Positions 41,732 to 53,076 of a stretch of 64,000 bases of DNA are shown here, in pieces. The notes under the pieces were generated by a model, which had not been told where the DNA came from, did no database searches, and saw only the letters and a list, made by a program, of their open reading frames with translations. How positions within the stretch are numbered: the stretch's first letter is position 1; each line of letters opens with the position of its first letter. Origin of the DNA: Gigantopelta aegis (Eukaryota > Mollusca > Gastropoda > Neomphalida > Peltospiridae); contig NC_054701.1 of the NCBI RefSeq assembly GCF_016097555.1, positions 62,151,543-62,215,542 of the forward strand, written 5' to 3'. The position numbers and the translations under genes were made by a program.

Positions 41732-42215
41732 AGATAGATAGATAGATAGACAGATGTATGTAGATAGATAGATAGTAAAGTTTGTGTTATTTAACGACGC
41801 CACTAGAGCACATTGATTTTGTTATCTTATCATCGGCTATTGGATGTCAAACATATGGTCATTCTGACACTGTTTTTTAGAGGAAACCCGCTGTCGCCAC
41901 ATAGGCTACTCTTTTACGACAGGCAGCAAGGGATCTTTTATTTGCGCTTCCCACAGGCAGGATAGCACAAACCATGGCCTTTGTTGAACCAGTTATGGAT
42001 CACTGGTCGGTGCAAGTGGTTTATACCTACCCATTGAGCCTTGCGGAGCACTCACTCAGGGTTTGGAGTCGGTATCTGGATTAAAAATCCCATGCCTCGA
42101 TTGGGATCCGAACCCAGTACCTACCAGCCTGTAGACCGATGGCCTAGCCACGACGCCACCGAGGCCGGTATAGATAGATAGATAGATAGAGATAGATAGA
42201 TAGATATATAGATAT
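41732..42215. repeat. (GATA)n microsatellite split by a SINE
   Basis: GATA repeats at 41732-41775 and 42169-42215 lie on either side of the SINE, so the SINE landed inside the array. Confidence 0.92.
41776..42168 (-). mobile_element. SINE, head C with tail T2, inside (GATA)n
   Basis: Reversed: tail gtttgtgttatttaacgacg to head acgacgccaccgaggccggt. Well preserved. Confidence 0.93.
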
Positions 42216-42277
42216 ATTGTTTCTATTAAAAAAATTTACCTAAATTACACAATTCTTTAATATTATTTGTACTTAGC

Positions 42278-42418
42278 ATATGTGCATTTCAAACAGACAG
42301 GGCGGCACATACCATGGCATTTGACGTATCAGTCATGTGACACTGGTTGGGATGGGAACAACCAGTCCGCCGATGACGTATAATCCTACATCCGGCGACT
42401 GAACTAAATCTCGTCCCA
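42278..42418 (-). mobile_element. SINE fragment, head B and part of body
   Basis: Reversed: cagacagggcggcacatacc, then gaacaaccagtccgccgatg, then a B head ending actgaactaaatctcgtccc. Confidence 0.7.
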
Positions 42419-43262
42419 AAATACTCTCTAGTTTTCTAGTTTTATCCCTCATCTGTTTCTGCTCAATTTATCACAGTTTGGTTAGAATACTAAAGTGTAA
42501 AGACAGGAGACCGCGTAATATACGGCCCGGTCGCTTTAGTTGGTTTAGCAGTTGTTCTTTGTTATATGAAATTACGGAAATACTGAACATAAAATGTACC
42601 ACTTTATTTTTTATATAAATTATTCAACTTCGTCCCCAATTCGCGATGTTTTTGTCGGTCAACCCCCAAACCTCAACCCAAATCTTTTGTTAATTTCAGG
42701 GCCGGATCCAGAATGATTTGGGGGGGGGGGGGGGTTGGTGGGGGGGGGGGGGATTTGGGGCACATGGATCAACTCGTCATATAGGCAGTCCATTGAAAAA
42801 TTAAAAAAAAAAAAAATACATATATAGGGTGTGTGACGGCTCCCCGTGCCTAATTTTCAACATTTGTAAATGCAAATGTTCACGACTGTACAAACCAGTC
42901 AAGTGGACCATAAGTTAATTATGGCGCCGAAGGCAAAAATCAGTCGTCTGTATATTAACACACTCAAGGCCGACGACGTACATGTAACTGCATTTTTAAT
43001 TTGAAATAAGACACTGTCGTTAATATTTCAATCTTACTTGACCGGCGGTCAGGTCAAGGGTGAAATGCGTGTCGCTGAATATTGACGAGTCGGTCCGGCG
43101 TTCTTATTAACATGCACACGACAGTTGATTTATGAAGTAGCATTAAAGGAATTGATTTAATTGCAGTGTTTGATGAATAACTCGTGAACCCTAATAGTGC
43201 CCGTTACGTAACTCTCGGGAAGTATTAACTGAATGTCGTCGCGTGTTCTGGAGGGCGTGCGA
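42419..43262. other. Unannotated DNA with a G-run repeat at about 42700-42790
   Basis: agggccggatccagaatgat precedes two G runs, then cacatggatcaactcgtc, as in 3748-3830. The rest has no feature I can support. Confidence 0.5.
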
Positions 43263-43634
43263 AAGAAAGAAATGTTTTATTTAATGACGCACTCAACACA
43301 TTTTATTTACGGTTATATGGCGTCAGACATATGGTTAAGGACCACACACATTTTGAGAGGAAACCCGCTGTCGCCACTACATGGGCTACTCTTTCCGATT
43401 AGCAGCAAGGGATCTTTTATTTGCGCTTCCCACAGGCAGAATAGCACAAACCATGGCCTTTGTTGAACCCATTATGGATCACTGTCGGTGCAAGTGGTTT
43501 ACACCTACCCATTGAGCCTTGCGAAGCACTCACTCAGGGTTTGGAGTCGGTATCTGGATTAAAAATCCCATGCCTCGACTGGGATCCGAACCCAGTACCT
43601 ACCAGCCTGTAGACCGATGGTCTAACCACGACGT
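43263..43634 (-). mobile_element. SINE, head C with tail T1 (mosaic)
   Basis: Reversed: T1 (gttttatttaatgacgcact) with cattagcagcaag-type body, then gcgcttcccacaggcaga and the C-specific region and head. Third mosaic C/T1 copy. Confidence 0.92.
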
Positions 43635-43773
43635 AATTTGATAAATTGGTACCATTGTGTGTTCTAGCATGTGCATTAAATTAACGTTAGGCATAAAAAA
43701 AAACCCAGTCTAGTCAGCGACCGCTTGCCCTCAACATGCCTAGGTCCGGCTGTTAAACGCTGGGATCGAGGGC

Positions 43774-43874
43774 CCTGTTTTACGAAGCGATCTTAGAGCT
43801 AAGATCACCTAAAGTGCATTAAGGTAGCTATGCACTTAAAATTATCTTAGCGCTAAGATTGCTTCGTAAAACGG
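43774..43874. mobile_element. Hairpin MITE of the cctgttttacgaagc type
   Basis: Left ctgttttacgaagcgatctt pairs with aagattgcttcgtaaaac at the right. A second stem is made by aaagtgcat and atgcactt. The right end is abutted by a SINE tail. Confidence 0.85.
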
Positions 43875-43955
43875 AAATGTTTTATTTAACGACGCACTCG
43901 ACACGTTATTTAAGGTTATATGGCGTCATACATATGGTTAAGGACCACACAGATA
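43875..43955 (-). mobile_element. SINE tail T1 fragment next to the MITE
   Basis: aatgttttatttaacgacgc to gttaaggaccacacagat, then lost at ggggcccaggaacatatcta, a G-family-like opening. Confidence 0.8.
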
Positions 43956-44138
43956 GGGGCCCAGGAACATATCTAACGGGGTTACAAGGGGACAATTGCC
44001 TCACACCCCAGACCCCGCATAAAAACACACAACAAAACAAACAACCAAAATATATATACTATTTAATTTAAAAGTTTCCATTTTGTGTAGCCAGAGAAGA
44101 CCCTGTTATGTATTACTGATCCCTAATTCATGTACTTG

Positions 44139-44455
44139 GGGACTGGAAGTAGCCCCAGAAGTAAAACGCTCGTCTGATGCGCTGTCGATCTGGGATCAGT
44201 CCGCCTGTGACGGGCCAACGGGGCCATTTCTTGTTCCAGTCAGTTGGGTAACAAAGGCCATACGTGTTCTAATGCTATGTCTGTGTGATAGTGCATATAA
44301 ATTTCACCTGCTGCTATTCGAAAAAGAGTAGCCCATGCAATGACAGCAGCGGGTATCCTTTCTCATTATCTGTGTGGTTTTTTACCATGTCTGACGGCAT
44401 ATAACCGTTACAACTATAAATATTTGCGTGGTTAAATAAAAAATAAATAAAAATA
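44139..44455 (+). mobile_element. SINE, head A with tail T1, strongly diverged
   Basis: Head (gaagtagccccagaagtaaa, gatctgggatcagtccgcct), body (ctatgtctgtgtgatagtgc) and tail (gacggcatataaccgtt) all recognisable. Confidence 0.8.
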
Positions 44456-44607
44456 CTTCTTGCCTTGTGTTCTAGCATGGCAGTTGAGAATGTTACCTCA
44501 GCTACCAAATGTTATTAATAAATATTGAATCTGACGTGTTATTAGTAGGGCTTATTTTCTTATTTTAGTGCAATGAACAAATATATGCTCTGAAGTTCTT
44601 GAGACCC

Positions 44608-44705
44608 CCCCCCCCCCCACACACACACACACACACACACAAAGGCAAGAGGAGGACTCAAATCCTGTATCTGCATTGGCATCGGAAGATGCCCGCAACT
44701 GGGGT

Positions 44706-44748
<43 letters not shown>

Positions 44749-44750
44749 TT
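44608..44750. repeat. C run, (CA)n and (TA)n microsatellites
   Basis: C run 44607-44618, CA repeat to 44641, TA repeat at about 44708-44746. Confidence 0.9.
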
Positions 44751-45310
44751 GACCTTTCAACAAGGGGTGCATAACCTTCACAGTTGGGGGGAGGGGAAGA
44801 GCGTTTCATGTCCCTCCTGTTTTCGAAAACTATGTGTTCCGGAAATACAAATAGTTTAGACTGTTCGATTAGTTTGCGTTTAGGTGTGTGCACGATGCTA
44901 CATGTGTTACATATATAGTATTCTATTGTGTTATTAAATAGGGATTTACATGATAGCTTTGTTACCGGTCTGATCGGATGGCAGTTGTAATGGCCCTCTG
45001 ACGGCTAGATTGGCCTGTAAAGCACTAACATACAATTAGCAAAATGTATGGTATAGCTGTATCGAATATCAAAAAAAAAAAAGTAAAAGAAAAGTGTCAA
45101 CAGAAAAGTAAACTTAGTTTTTTTTAGGAACACTGATAATGAATCGATGCAGTCTTTCTGGCCCAACAAAAAAAAAAAAAAAATTTTAATAACCCATGGG
45201 CAAATACGTATTTTCTTGTAATGGGTCCTCTTTGACGTGAATTATGCGGGCATTAAAAAAACCACCCATGTTTTAACTGCCTGGAAAACAAAATTTATGT
45301 GATTTATACC
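44751..45310. other. Unannotated intergenic DNA
   Basis: No feature recognised. Confidence 0.4.
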
Positions 45311-45487
45311 ACAGTGAAACCCCTCTAAATAGGACACCCTTGGGACCAATATAAATGTTCGGTTTTAAGAGGGATTCGATTTAGAAAGGTTAAGTCCTCT
45401 ATGGTTTTTAAAAAGGGACTCTGTAAAACGTCCGGTTTTGATGGAATTCTGGTTTACAGAGGGTCCGGTCTTGAGAGGTTTCACTGT
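45311..45487. mobile_element. TIR repeat with acagtgaaacc ends
   Basis: Left end acagtgaaacccctctaaat and right end gagaggtttcactgt are inverted. Internal ggacacccttgggaccaata and repeated ggttt-g-tagaggg words follow. The target duplication is unclear. Confidence 0.75.
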
Positions 45488-45645
45488 AATATCACTCTGT
45501 ATCAGGAAGACCATTGATTTATATACTTGTACTTGAAAATCGAGTGATGTCGTAGGTTGTCTAACAGACGAGAACCAGACCAGCAATATCCAGGTCAAAA
45601 TAACTAAACCGGATTTCCGTTGAAAGGGACCGGTCATTGGACTGT

Positions 45646-45968
45646 TAAAGTTAAAGTTTGTTTTGTTTGACGATACTACTGGAGCATATTGATTTAGCAA
45701 TCATCGTCTATTGGAGATCAAACATTTGGTAATTTTTTAAATCATAGTCTTGGAGAAAACCCACTACATTTTTCCATTAGAAACAAGAACTCTTGTATAT
45801 GCACTTTCCCACAGACAGGGCAACATATTTCATGGCCTGTGATATACCAGTCGTGTTGCGATATGGGGGGGGGGACAATCAGAGAATGGGTCCATTGAGC
45901 TGGTTCGATCCTACGACCGCAATTACCTCGGGTGAGAACTAGTGATTGAGCTAGATCCCACGCGACAC
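45646..45968 (-). mobile_element. SINE, head B with tail T2
   Basis: Reversed: tail (gtttgttttgtttgacgata), body, then B head (ggttcgatcctacgaccgca, ttgagctagatccca). An 8-bp repeat tggactgt near 45638 and 45969 may be the target duplication. Confidence 0.85.
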
Positions 45969-45976
45969 TGGACTGT

Positions 45977-46974
45977 GGCATAAAATACTAGCACACATGT
46001 ATATAGCCTCTACTACGAATCTGCTATAGTATTCATAGATATAGATATAAATACCCAGTGTTTATTTTTTCATCCAAATTAAAAATAGAGTTTTATTCCA
46101 TGCTTTTATACATCATCAAATGTATGATATTACAATCTCATGCGTTTTAGTTATAGTAAACGTGTGTTTTCGTTGTCAATGGATATCGTCAACTTCCTTG
46201 ATGCTACGCATTTAATGCACTTCGTCGCCATTTTTATTCTATTGATCAGTCAATTATTTATTACATGCATATGAATTATACAGAAACATGAACAATAATA
46301 CGAAGATAATAATAGCCGGGAAGAAAAACAAGACATGTTACAGAGGCATAATTATAGAACATATCAATAGTAACAATATCATCAAGTAGGAGGTCTGTTA
46401 ACAGAAAACAGACGTCATCTAGAGTTATTCAAACACTTGTATGTAGTAGGCCTACTAAACCGAATAATTTGTACCTCATAAGGTGCACCCCAACTTTTGA
46501 TAGAGCAGTTAATATCACAAGTCCTGTGATTGGTGATAAATGTGAGTGTACTAATTGTAAAAAAAACTAAACATAGTTTCATGTGGGCAAAAAATGTGTG
46601 CCATTTTATTTCATCTAGCACCACTGTTATGTGTCAAGTAGCCTGTGAAAAAAAAGTACCCAAATCTTGTGCGGAACTAGGGTAGTCATAGATGCTACCA
46701 GTTATCTCTGAAATAAGCATCTTATTTTTTTCTGATTCACTTTAAGGGTGAGTGGTGGTAGTATCTATATATCGATTGATATGCTACAGGTAGGAATTTT
46801 AGTCACATATGTTGCTATTGTCGTCTGTGGGATTTGATTTGGTGGCATACACCCTGTAGTAACATTGACCTTTGACTGACATGGGACAATATGTGATCAC
46901 TTCAGTTTTCAAACTGCCCGCCATAAATTTGAGTGTTGATCTGGCCAATGCCGTTATATTTACGTGATCTGAAG

Positions 46975-47008
<34 letters not shown>

Positions 47009-47094
47009 ACCTGACTGACATATTAAAAAGGCACGTAAGTGGAAGAATATTAAACCGGATGATCTGCACGTAATTCAGATGTTTACCGTAAGTA
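45977..47094. other. Unannotated interval with a (GA)n microsatellite
   Basis: (GA)n at 46977-47007. No gene or repeat family recognised in the rest. Confidence 0.45.
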
Positions 47095-47272
47095 TTGAAG
47101 GGACTGTCCTTAGTGTTCAGTTATTGTAAGATGTTTCCGACTAACCAGAGGCATTTTGGCGACTACAATTACTTTCGTTTTTAAAAAACCAGTGTCTGTG
47201 TATATCCAATGTGTTTGCGATCACGTACTAATATCTGTGGCAGTCACTGCAGGCACGGCCGTAGCATGTAGA

Positions 47273-47319
<47 letters not shown>

Positions 47320-47720
47320 GAGATCGAGGGCGCAAACAACGTTTCTAGGGGGTTCGGGGGTATGCTCCACCGTAACATTTTTAAATCTAGATGTCCTGAA
47401 ATGCAGTTTCCTGCATTCTACAAATAAAATGCATCTCTGCCTTACGATTTACTACCAATTTTTTTCTTATTCTGAATTATTGTGCTGCCTGTTTTGCCGT
47501 ACCTGCATTTTTGATTTTATTTCCTAATATCATTTTTCGCACGTACGAAATTATTGGAAGGTGGGTTGAGCTGCTACAAATATTATTACAAGAAATATGT
47601 TGTTTATGCAAACACTGATATTCTAAACAGGAAAATATCTTTAGTATGTACTTGTTAGTCATCAAAAAGGATAATTTGGTCGTAAATATGACACATGAGA
47701 GATGTTTCGCAACCACCATT
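47095..47720. mobile_element. K element, copy 3, interrupted by an F repeat
   Basis: Left end ttgaagggactgtccttagt; K words ttattgtaagatgtttccga, ccagtgtctgtgtatatcca, acgtacgaaattattggaag and actgatattctaaacaggaa. The right terminus is not clear. F occupies 47249-47417. Confidence 0.65.
47249..47417 (+). mobile_element. F repeat with long G run
   Basis: Opens gcaggcacggccgtagcatg, carries a G run of 37-39 bases, then actgagatcgagggcgcaaa, gtttctagggggttcggggg and gtcctgaaatgcagtttcct. Confidence 0.7.
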
Positions 47721-47919
47721 ACTGTTACGGATACTGATAGCTAATTCTAACGGGCTGAAGTTGTAAATCCTGTTTGTGTCTGATACGCATGTAACGACAT
47801 GTACATACATTTACAATGCATAAACACCTGTATTTAGGATAAACAGGTTTCGTAAATTCGGTTTTTTTTTATGATTGGGTGACAGTACTAATTGTTTAGC
47901 TAGTTTCGCAGATTGGCAC
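47721..47919. repeat. Dispersed repeat paired with 12540-12660, otherwise unannotated
   Basis: See the intron 2 copy; shared words are at 47800-47865. Confidence 0.4.
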
Positions 47920-48320
47920 AATTAGTTTTGTTTAACGACACCACTAGAGCATATTGATTTATAAATTATCGGTTATTGGATGTCAAACATTTGGTCATTT
48001 TGATATATAAAATTTGTTTGTTTAACGACACCTCTAGAGAACATTGATTTATAAATCATCGGCTATTGGATGTCAAACATTTTGTCATTTTAATATATAG
48101 TCTTAGAGAGGAAACCCGTTACATTTTATCCATTAGTAGCAAGGGATATTTTATATGCACCATCACACAGACAGGATAGCACATACCACGGCTTTTGATA
48201 TACCAGTCGTGGTGTACTGGCCGGAACGAGAAATAACCCAATGGACCCACCGACAGGGATCGATCCCAAACCGATTGCGTATCAGGCGAGCGCTTATACC
48301 ACTGAGATACGTCCCGTCCG
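47920..48320 (-). mobile_element. SINE, head A with a doubled T2 tail
   Basis: The end of the T2 tail (gtttaacgacaccactagag to gtcattttgatatat) is present twice in tandem, at about 47926-48008 and 48014-48100. Then come body and head A (gggatcgatcccaaaccgat, ctgagatacgtcccgtcc). Confidence 0.9.
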
Positions 48321-48339
48321 TTTAACCACGATGCCACCG

Positions 48340-48512
48340 ATGCCGTGGTCTGTGCTGTCAGTGGGAGAGTGCATACAAAATAAATCCCTTGATGCTAATG
48401 GAAACTACACATTGTAGTCCGACTACATGTCACAGTGACCAAATGTCTGCCATCCAATAGCCGATGATTAATAAACCAATGTTCTCTGGCGATGTCGTTA
48501 ATCAATAGTGCC
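48340..48512 (+). mobile_element. SINE fragment, body with tail T2
   Basis: ccgtggtctgtgctgtcagt to gatgtcgttaatcaa, preceded by a reversed C-head scrap (accacgatgccaccgatgc). Confidence 0.75.
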
Positions 48513-49069
48513 GACTAATAAAGCTCCGAGTCTCTGAGATGTCGATAAAAATAAACACTCCTTTCGTCCATAGTATACGCCGGTTACGCAATGCGCAGGT
48601 GTTGCTAATAATGCATTCTAGTATTTGAGGCCTAGAGAATTGCTACATCGTAGACGGGTCAATGTGAAAATGATTCACGGTTGCATTTGTGAATGATTCA
48701 TGAGAGCAAGGGTCCATGCTTTTACGATTCGAATAATTTATTTCATAATTGATTCATACAAGACCCGTGCAATAGCAATAAATATGCCTTCAGTGATATA
48801 TAGATACATACTTACCTGTAATACAGTTACGCTATTTAAAGTACCCGGACAATTCTATGGGTTTATGGTTTAAAAGCATGTTGTCAACAAAATCACCCAA
48901 CAGTGTTGCGGTCAACGGTGGTTTGTAATGAAGGAAAACAAATTCATGTTTGAGTGAAGGTGTTAATACGGATCAAAGATGGCTGACTTTACTACTAAGC
49001 ATATTTGTTAAATGTAAGTTTATTTAATATTTTGCTAGGCTTTTTAAAAATGTTTTCAATTTCTTAAAG
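48513..49069. other. Unannotated intergenic DNA
   Basis: No feature recognised. Confidence 0.4.
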
Positions 49070-49444
49070 GGACACATCCTAATTTTAACCCGTGAAAATT
49101 AACACCAAGTTTATTTAATCTACAAACCTGTAACACATCTGGATAAAGTTACAATAGAGTGAAACATGAGTCTGTTACTTTGAAATGGTAAAATACCCTC
49201 TAAAAATAGACTAAAACTCGACTCCACAACTATTACTTCTTAGACGCACGTGCGTTTTTAAAAATATGAGAAATATATTTTGTGATATTAAAAACATTAG
49301 GATGACCAAAAACACTTCGAATGAACGGAAATGGATAATCTAAACAATAAAATCTAAATAAAGTATGATTTCAGTTATCCAAAACGGCTCCAACAGTGAA
49401 AAATATGTTTTAGTGTTTAAAAACTAGGGTATGTCAATTTAAGG
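49070..49444. mobile_element. K element, copy 4, with TTAA at both ends
   Basis: Left ttaaagggacacatcctaat and right aactagggtatgtcaattta are inverted, each abutting TTAA, which fits TTAA-target families such as piggyBac or Kolobok. Internal aaaacattaggatgaccaaa and taatctaaacaataaaatct match other K copies. No coding capacity. Confidence 0.75.
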
Positions 49445-49868
49445 AAAGGAAAGTTTAGCAACACCCCTAGTACATGTTAAACTACGGCTATTAAATGACG
49501 GTTATTTTGATATAATTGACATACTAGTTTAGACATCATAGTGGTTATTATCCCTTTTTATTTAGACGATTTAATCTCGAATGATAATGATGATAAAATA
49601 AATTTTATATATCCATTTATGGTTTTTAAGTTCGCTGTCTCTGGCACATATTTCAGCTGTCTAAAAAAGAAATTAAACATATTAAACCTACTATCTGTGA
49701 TAAATGATAATTTTTATATACCAGTCGTGGAGCACTAGTGGTTGATGTATGCGTTTTTCGTGTTATCTATTACTTCGTCTTTCAGCTGGGGGCAATGTAT
49801 AATCTGATGGTTGTTACTAGTTGCCCCTCGCTAAGTTTTAACGGTGCACTGGCATCTATTGGCGTTGG
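49445..49868. other. Unannotated DNA with a possible T2 scrap
   Basis: About 49450-49510 faintly resembles a reversed T2 tail (gtttagcaacacccctagta, cggctattaaatgac). Otherwise no feature. Confidence 0.35.
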
Positions 49869-50146
49869 CCCCTGCGCGTGCTGTAACCTCACCGTGGTGC
49901 AGGGGTGTAACATTCTCTTTGAGAATGGCCAATAGGGCACACATTGAGTAAAAGTCCGTATCTATCTGTGATATTTGTGTTTTTGCACGGTTCTTTACAC
50001 TGTGTTTTTGTTTAACTGTTGAATTTTTATTATTGATGTTGCTCATCACTTTAGTTTTCAATTCACCATAGTTTGACACCCAATAGTCAATGTATTTTTC
50101 GTGCTGGGGTGTCGTTAAACATTCATTCATTCATTCATTCATTCAT
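49869..50146 (+). mobile_element. E retroposon, full length with target duplication
   Basis: A perfect 14-bp duplication tctattggcgttgg lies at 49855-49868 and 50147-50160, fixing the element at 278 bp. The head cccctgcgcgtgctgtaacc, the stem cattctc-ttt-gagaatg, the gacacccaatagtcaatg tail word and an (ATTC)n end are all present. Confidence 0.96.
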
Positions 50147-50160
50147 TCTATTGGCGTTGG

Positions 50161-51083
50161 AAATGGGGCTGTGGCGCGTCTTCCTACCTACAGTTATTGC
50201 GACATATGTTGTGGTTGACATATTCACTTCTAGTAATTGGAGAAGAATTAAAACAATTGGTCTTTTTCAATGGTAAACCTTCTGGCTGGAATTTGCTCAT
50301 GTTATTTTGTAATCTTGTGCATTGACTTTTATGAGACATGGGTATACAGCGGAAGAGCCGGTGGTTGTGAATGGGTTCCTGAACTAGCTGTTCGGACAGG
50401 TACTACAGGCAGATGCGGTCAACCTGAGACGGAAATGTTCTTAATTTTGGAATGAAAATAAATGCTTATATAATGTCTGTTCGCAATGGTGTATGTTGTT
50501 AGTGCCAACGAGAACCCGTTCTATTGCCATTCTCCATTTGAAGTTTCAATGGCAAATGACATCTGTGTAGTGAGACCTAACTGAAACCGATCTGGCGGAA
50601 TATACAAACACCCCCACCCACACCCTTACCCCCACCCCCATCCACAACCCCACTCCCAGTTAAAGGGTGAATTAATACGCACACACCGTAGCTGACATAT
50701 TCCGACGCTTATGATTTAAACCCAGTACCAACCAGTTGTAGCTATTACGCAGGGGTGGGCCCACTGGCATTGGGGAACCCACTGGGGGGGGGGGGGGGGG
50801 GGGGGGGGGCTAACCCACACATCGTATATATGTATGTATGTATGATTTTATAAGAAATTTAATACCGTAAATAAAAAAAGTATTGGGTGGCCATAGCCCT
50901 CGTGCCCCTCCCCCTCGCTACGGCACTGGTTGAGTCTTCACGCTTTCTAATCACTACCAGTTATTTTGTCGTACATTCATTTTGTGAACAAACAGCTTTC
51001 GGATGTGTAATAATATATGGCCGTAAACCTTATAGATAAGCGCCGAAAATGTACCACCGCTGCAGGCTAGTTAGGTTATCTTG

Positions 51084-51126
<43 letters not shown>

Positions 51127-51417
51127 GATATATTATGATAATATGATATCGTAAAACAGTAAGTCATATACTGTCACCTAATGATATTTTCCCATTGAGT
51201 TATCTACTTGTGGTCCAATATATTTAATATATACACCTGCTGTCTGGGTATTAATTATTTATCGTGCAATTCCAACTGGATGGCTTTTATTGATTTTTGC
51301 GAGTAAATGATTGTCGCGATCCGGGTTTTGGTATCTAGGGTTACTTAGTTTCATTTCGTTATCGGAGTGGATTATTGCCAAGCTAAACTATTAAAAAGAA
51401 CGCAAGTTGGAAGGTCT
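50161..51417. other. Unannotated DNA with a G-run repeat and (TA)n
   Basis: About 50748-50935 opens aggggtgggcccactggcat, has a G run at 50786-50809 and closes ccctcgctacggcactgg, like the G family. (TA)n at 51088-51122. No gene. Confidence 0.5.
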
Positions 51418-51679
51418 GCTTTCTACGTCGTGTACGTATCTTTGGTTTTATATTGATTTTAAATGTACGTTTCGCCCCCGTGCACTGAATTCAGGTTATT
51501 AATGACGTGTTTAGATATACAACCTTTCGAGGGTATTATTGCTGGTGTGCTTTCTACGTCGTGTACGTATCTTTGGTTTTATATTGGTTTTAAAAGTACG
51601 TTTCGCCCCCGTGCACTGAATTCAGGTTATTAATGACGTGTTTAGATATACAACCTTTCGAGGGTATTATTGCTGGTGT
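51418..51679 (+). repeat. 131-bp tandem duplication
   Basis: Units 51418-51548 and 51549-51679 differ at only a few positions (for example tattgattttaaatgtacg versus tattggttttaaaagtacg), so the duplication is recent. Confidence 0.95.
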
Positions 51680-51726
51680 GTGTATATTGCCTACGTGTAT
51701 AATTATAGTTAATATATTATTTTCAG

Positions 51727-52053
51727 AAACCTGTTGCCTTGAAATACAAACATATTTTGAGTAAATATAGATTCTCTTCCCATAATCTCTTTGTAGAAAC
51801 GGGCAGATACCACAATATTGACAGGAATAATAGAATTTGTCGTCTGTGCAATATGAATGTAGTAGAAGACGAATATCACTTTGTTCTAGTGTGTCCTTTC
51901 TTCAGTAACATAAGAGATAAATTTTATTATAATAAACCATCAACATTTAAATTAACGCAACTACTGTCCAGCGACAATTCAAAACAGCTAATTAAATTGT
52001 GTAAGTATTTGAACACTGCTACCACGCATAGAACAAACAACATTGATACCTGA
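51727..52053 (+). pseudogene. LINE ORF2 carboxy terminus with zinc-knuckle
   Basis: The frame reads LFVETGRYHNIDRNNRICRL then CNMNVVEDEYHFVLVCPFF, the C-x2-C...H-x4-C tail typical of CR1/Jockey-type non-LTR elements. It ends in a stop at 52051-52053. The reverse transcriptase and endonuclease are absent; the 5' truncation point is near 51727, just after a ttttcag that could also read as a splice acceptor. Around 105 residues remain. Confidence 0.85.
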
Positions 52054-52386
52054 CATATGTTATTATATTGTATATTATTGCTATGCATGCATTACCCATT
52101 TACTATAGAATTTTATCGATTGTAACCCGATGCTACATACCATTCCCCGCAGTGTGCACATTATATTATTTTATATATAAATATGTATGTATGCCTACAA
52201 AATGTTGTGTAAGCTATGTTATGTCCATGTCCTGTTGTGTGTGCTATGTCATGTTCAGCTTATGTTGTGTGTGCTATGTCATGTTTAGCTTCTGTTGTAC
52301 GTGCTATGTTGTGCTAATGTTTTGGTGTGTGTGTCTGTGTTGTGTCATGTTCACGTTCAACATTATGTTGCTTAGCTTAGCTTAGT
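52054..52386 (+). repeat. LINE 3' region with a 30-bp minisatellite
   Basis: Four units at 52203, 52233, 52263 and 52293 share tgttgtgtgtgctatgtcat. A cttagcttagcttag run closes the region. No T1 or T2 tail sequence is present. Confidence 0.8.
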
Positions 52387-53076
52387 AACTAGTTCATATA
52401 CCACTAGGGTTTCGAACACGCCTATCCAGATTCCGGCCTCCGATAGGATCGGGGGTCTGACTCAGGACAGGGATATTCTGTTGCAAATATTTGTTAACTG
52501 TAAAGTTAATCAAAGTTCATAGATCTTGCTATCGTTTATGTTGAGGCCACATTCACTTTATTCGCCTTTTAACCTTATGTCTGATTACACTGTATTTTGT
52601 TATTTGATTTTGTCCTGAATAACTTACAATGACGTTTGTATGTGCAATATTGTTAATCAATAATACCTACATTATATTAGGGCAATCCTGTAGATCTTCA
52701 AAGGCAGCTGAAAGGCGGAACTTGATCACCGTAACATATAATTAAATACATGTACATCCAAAATCAGTGTGATTATGCTTGCACTTTGGTCGTATATGCC
52801 ACATACAACATTATTATGAATTAAAATTGTATCTACAGATACAAATTACATGTTGGAAACTTTGCTTCAATTAAAAACATTTTAAAATAGATATTTGTTT
52901 TTCAAGAAAATTCACCAAATCATGTTTATTATTATAATTATGGTGCACATAAAATAGCAAACCATACAAACATTAATAGTACTGCAATTCCTATTTATAT
53001 ATACAGACATCATTCTTGTCTGTTGCCAAATGGTTCGTTGCATGCACTACCAAATGTTTTTTCTTAAATAGACCGG
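52387..53076. other. Unannotated intergenic DNA
   Basis: No feature recognised. Confidence 0.4.

Noticed and set aside
49869-49935. 7SL-like head for the E element from gcgcgtgctgta
   Set aside because: Only about a dozen bases resemble 7SL and the rest does not follow, so no derivation is claimed.
52068-52385. Cysteine-rich small protein
   Set aside because: It translates the 30-bp minisatellite in the LINE 3' region; the cysteines come from repeated tgt.
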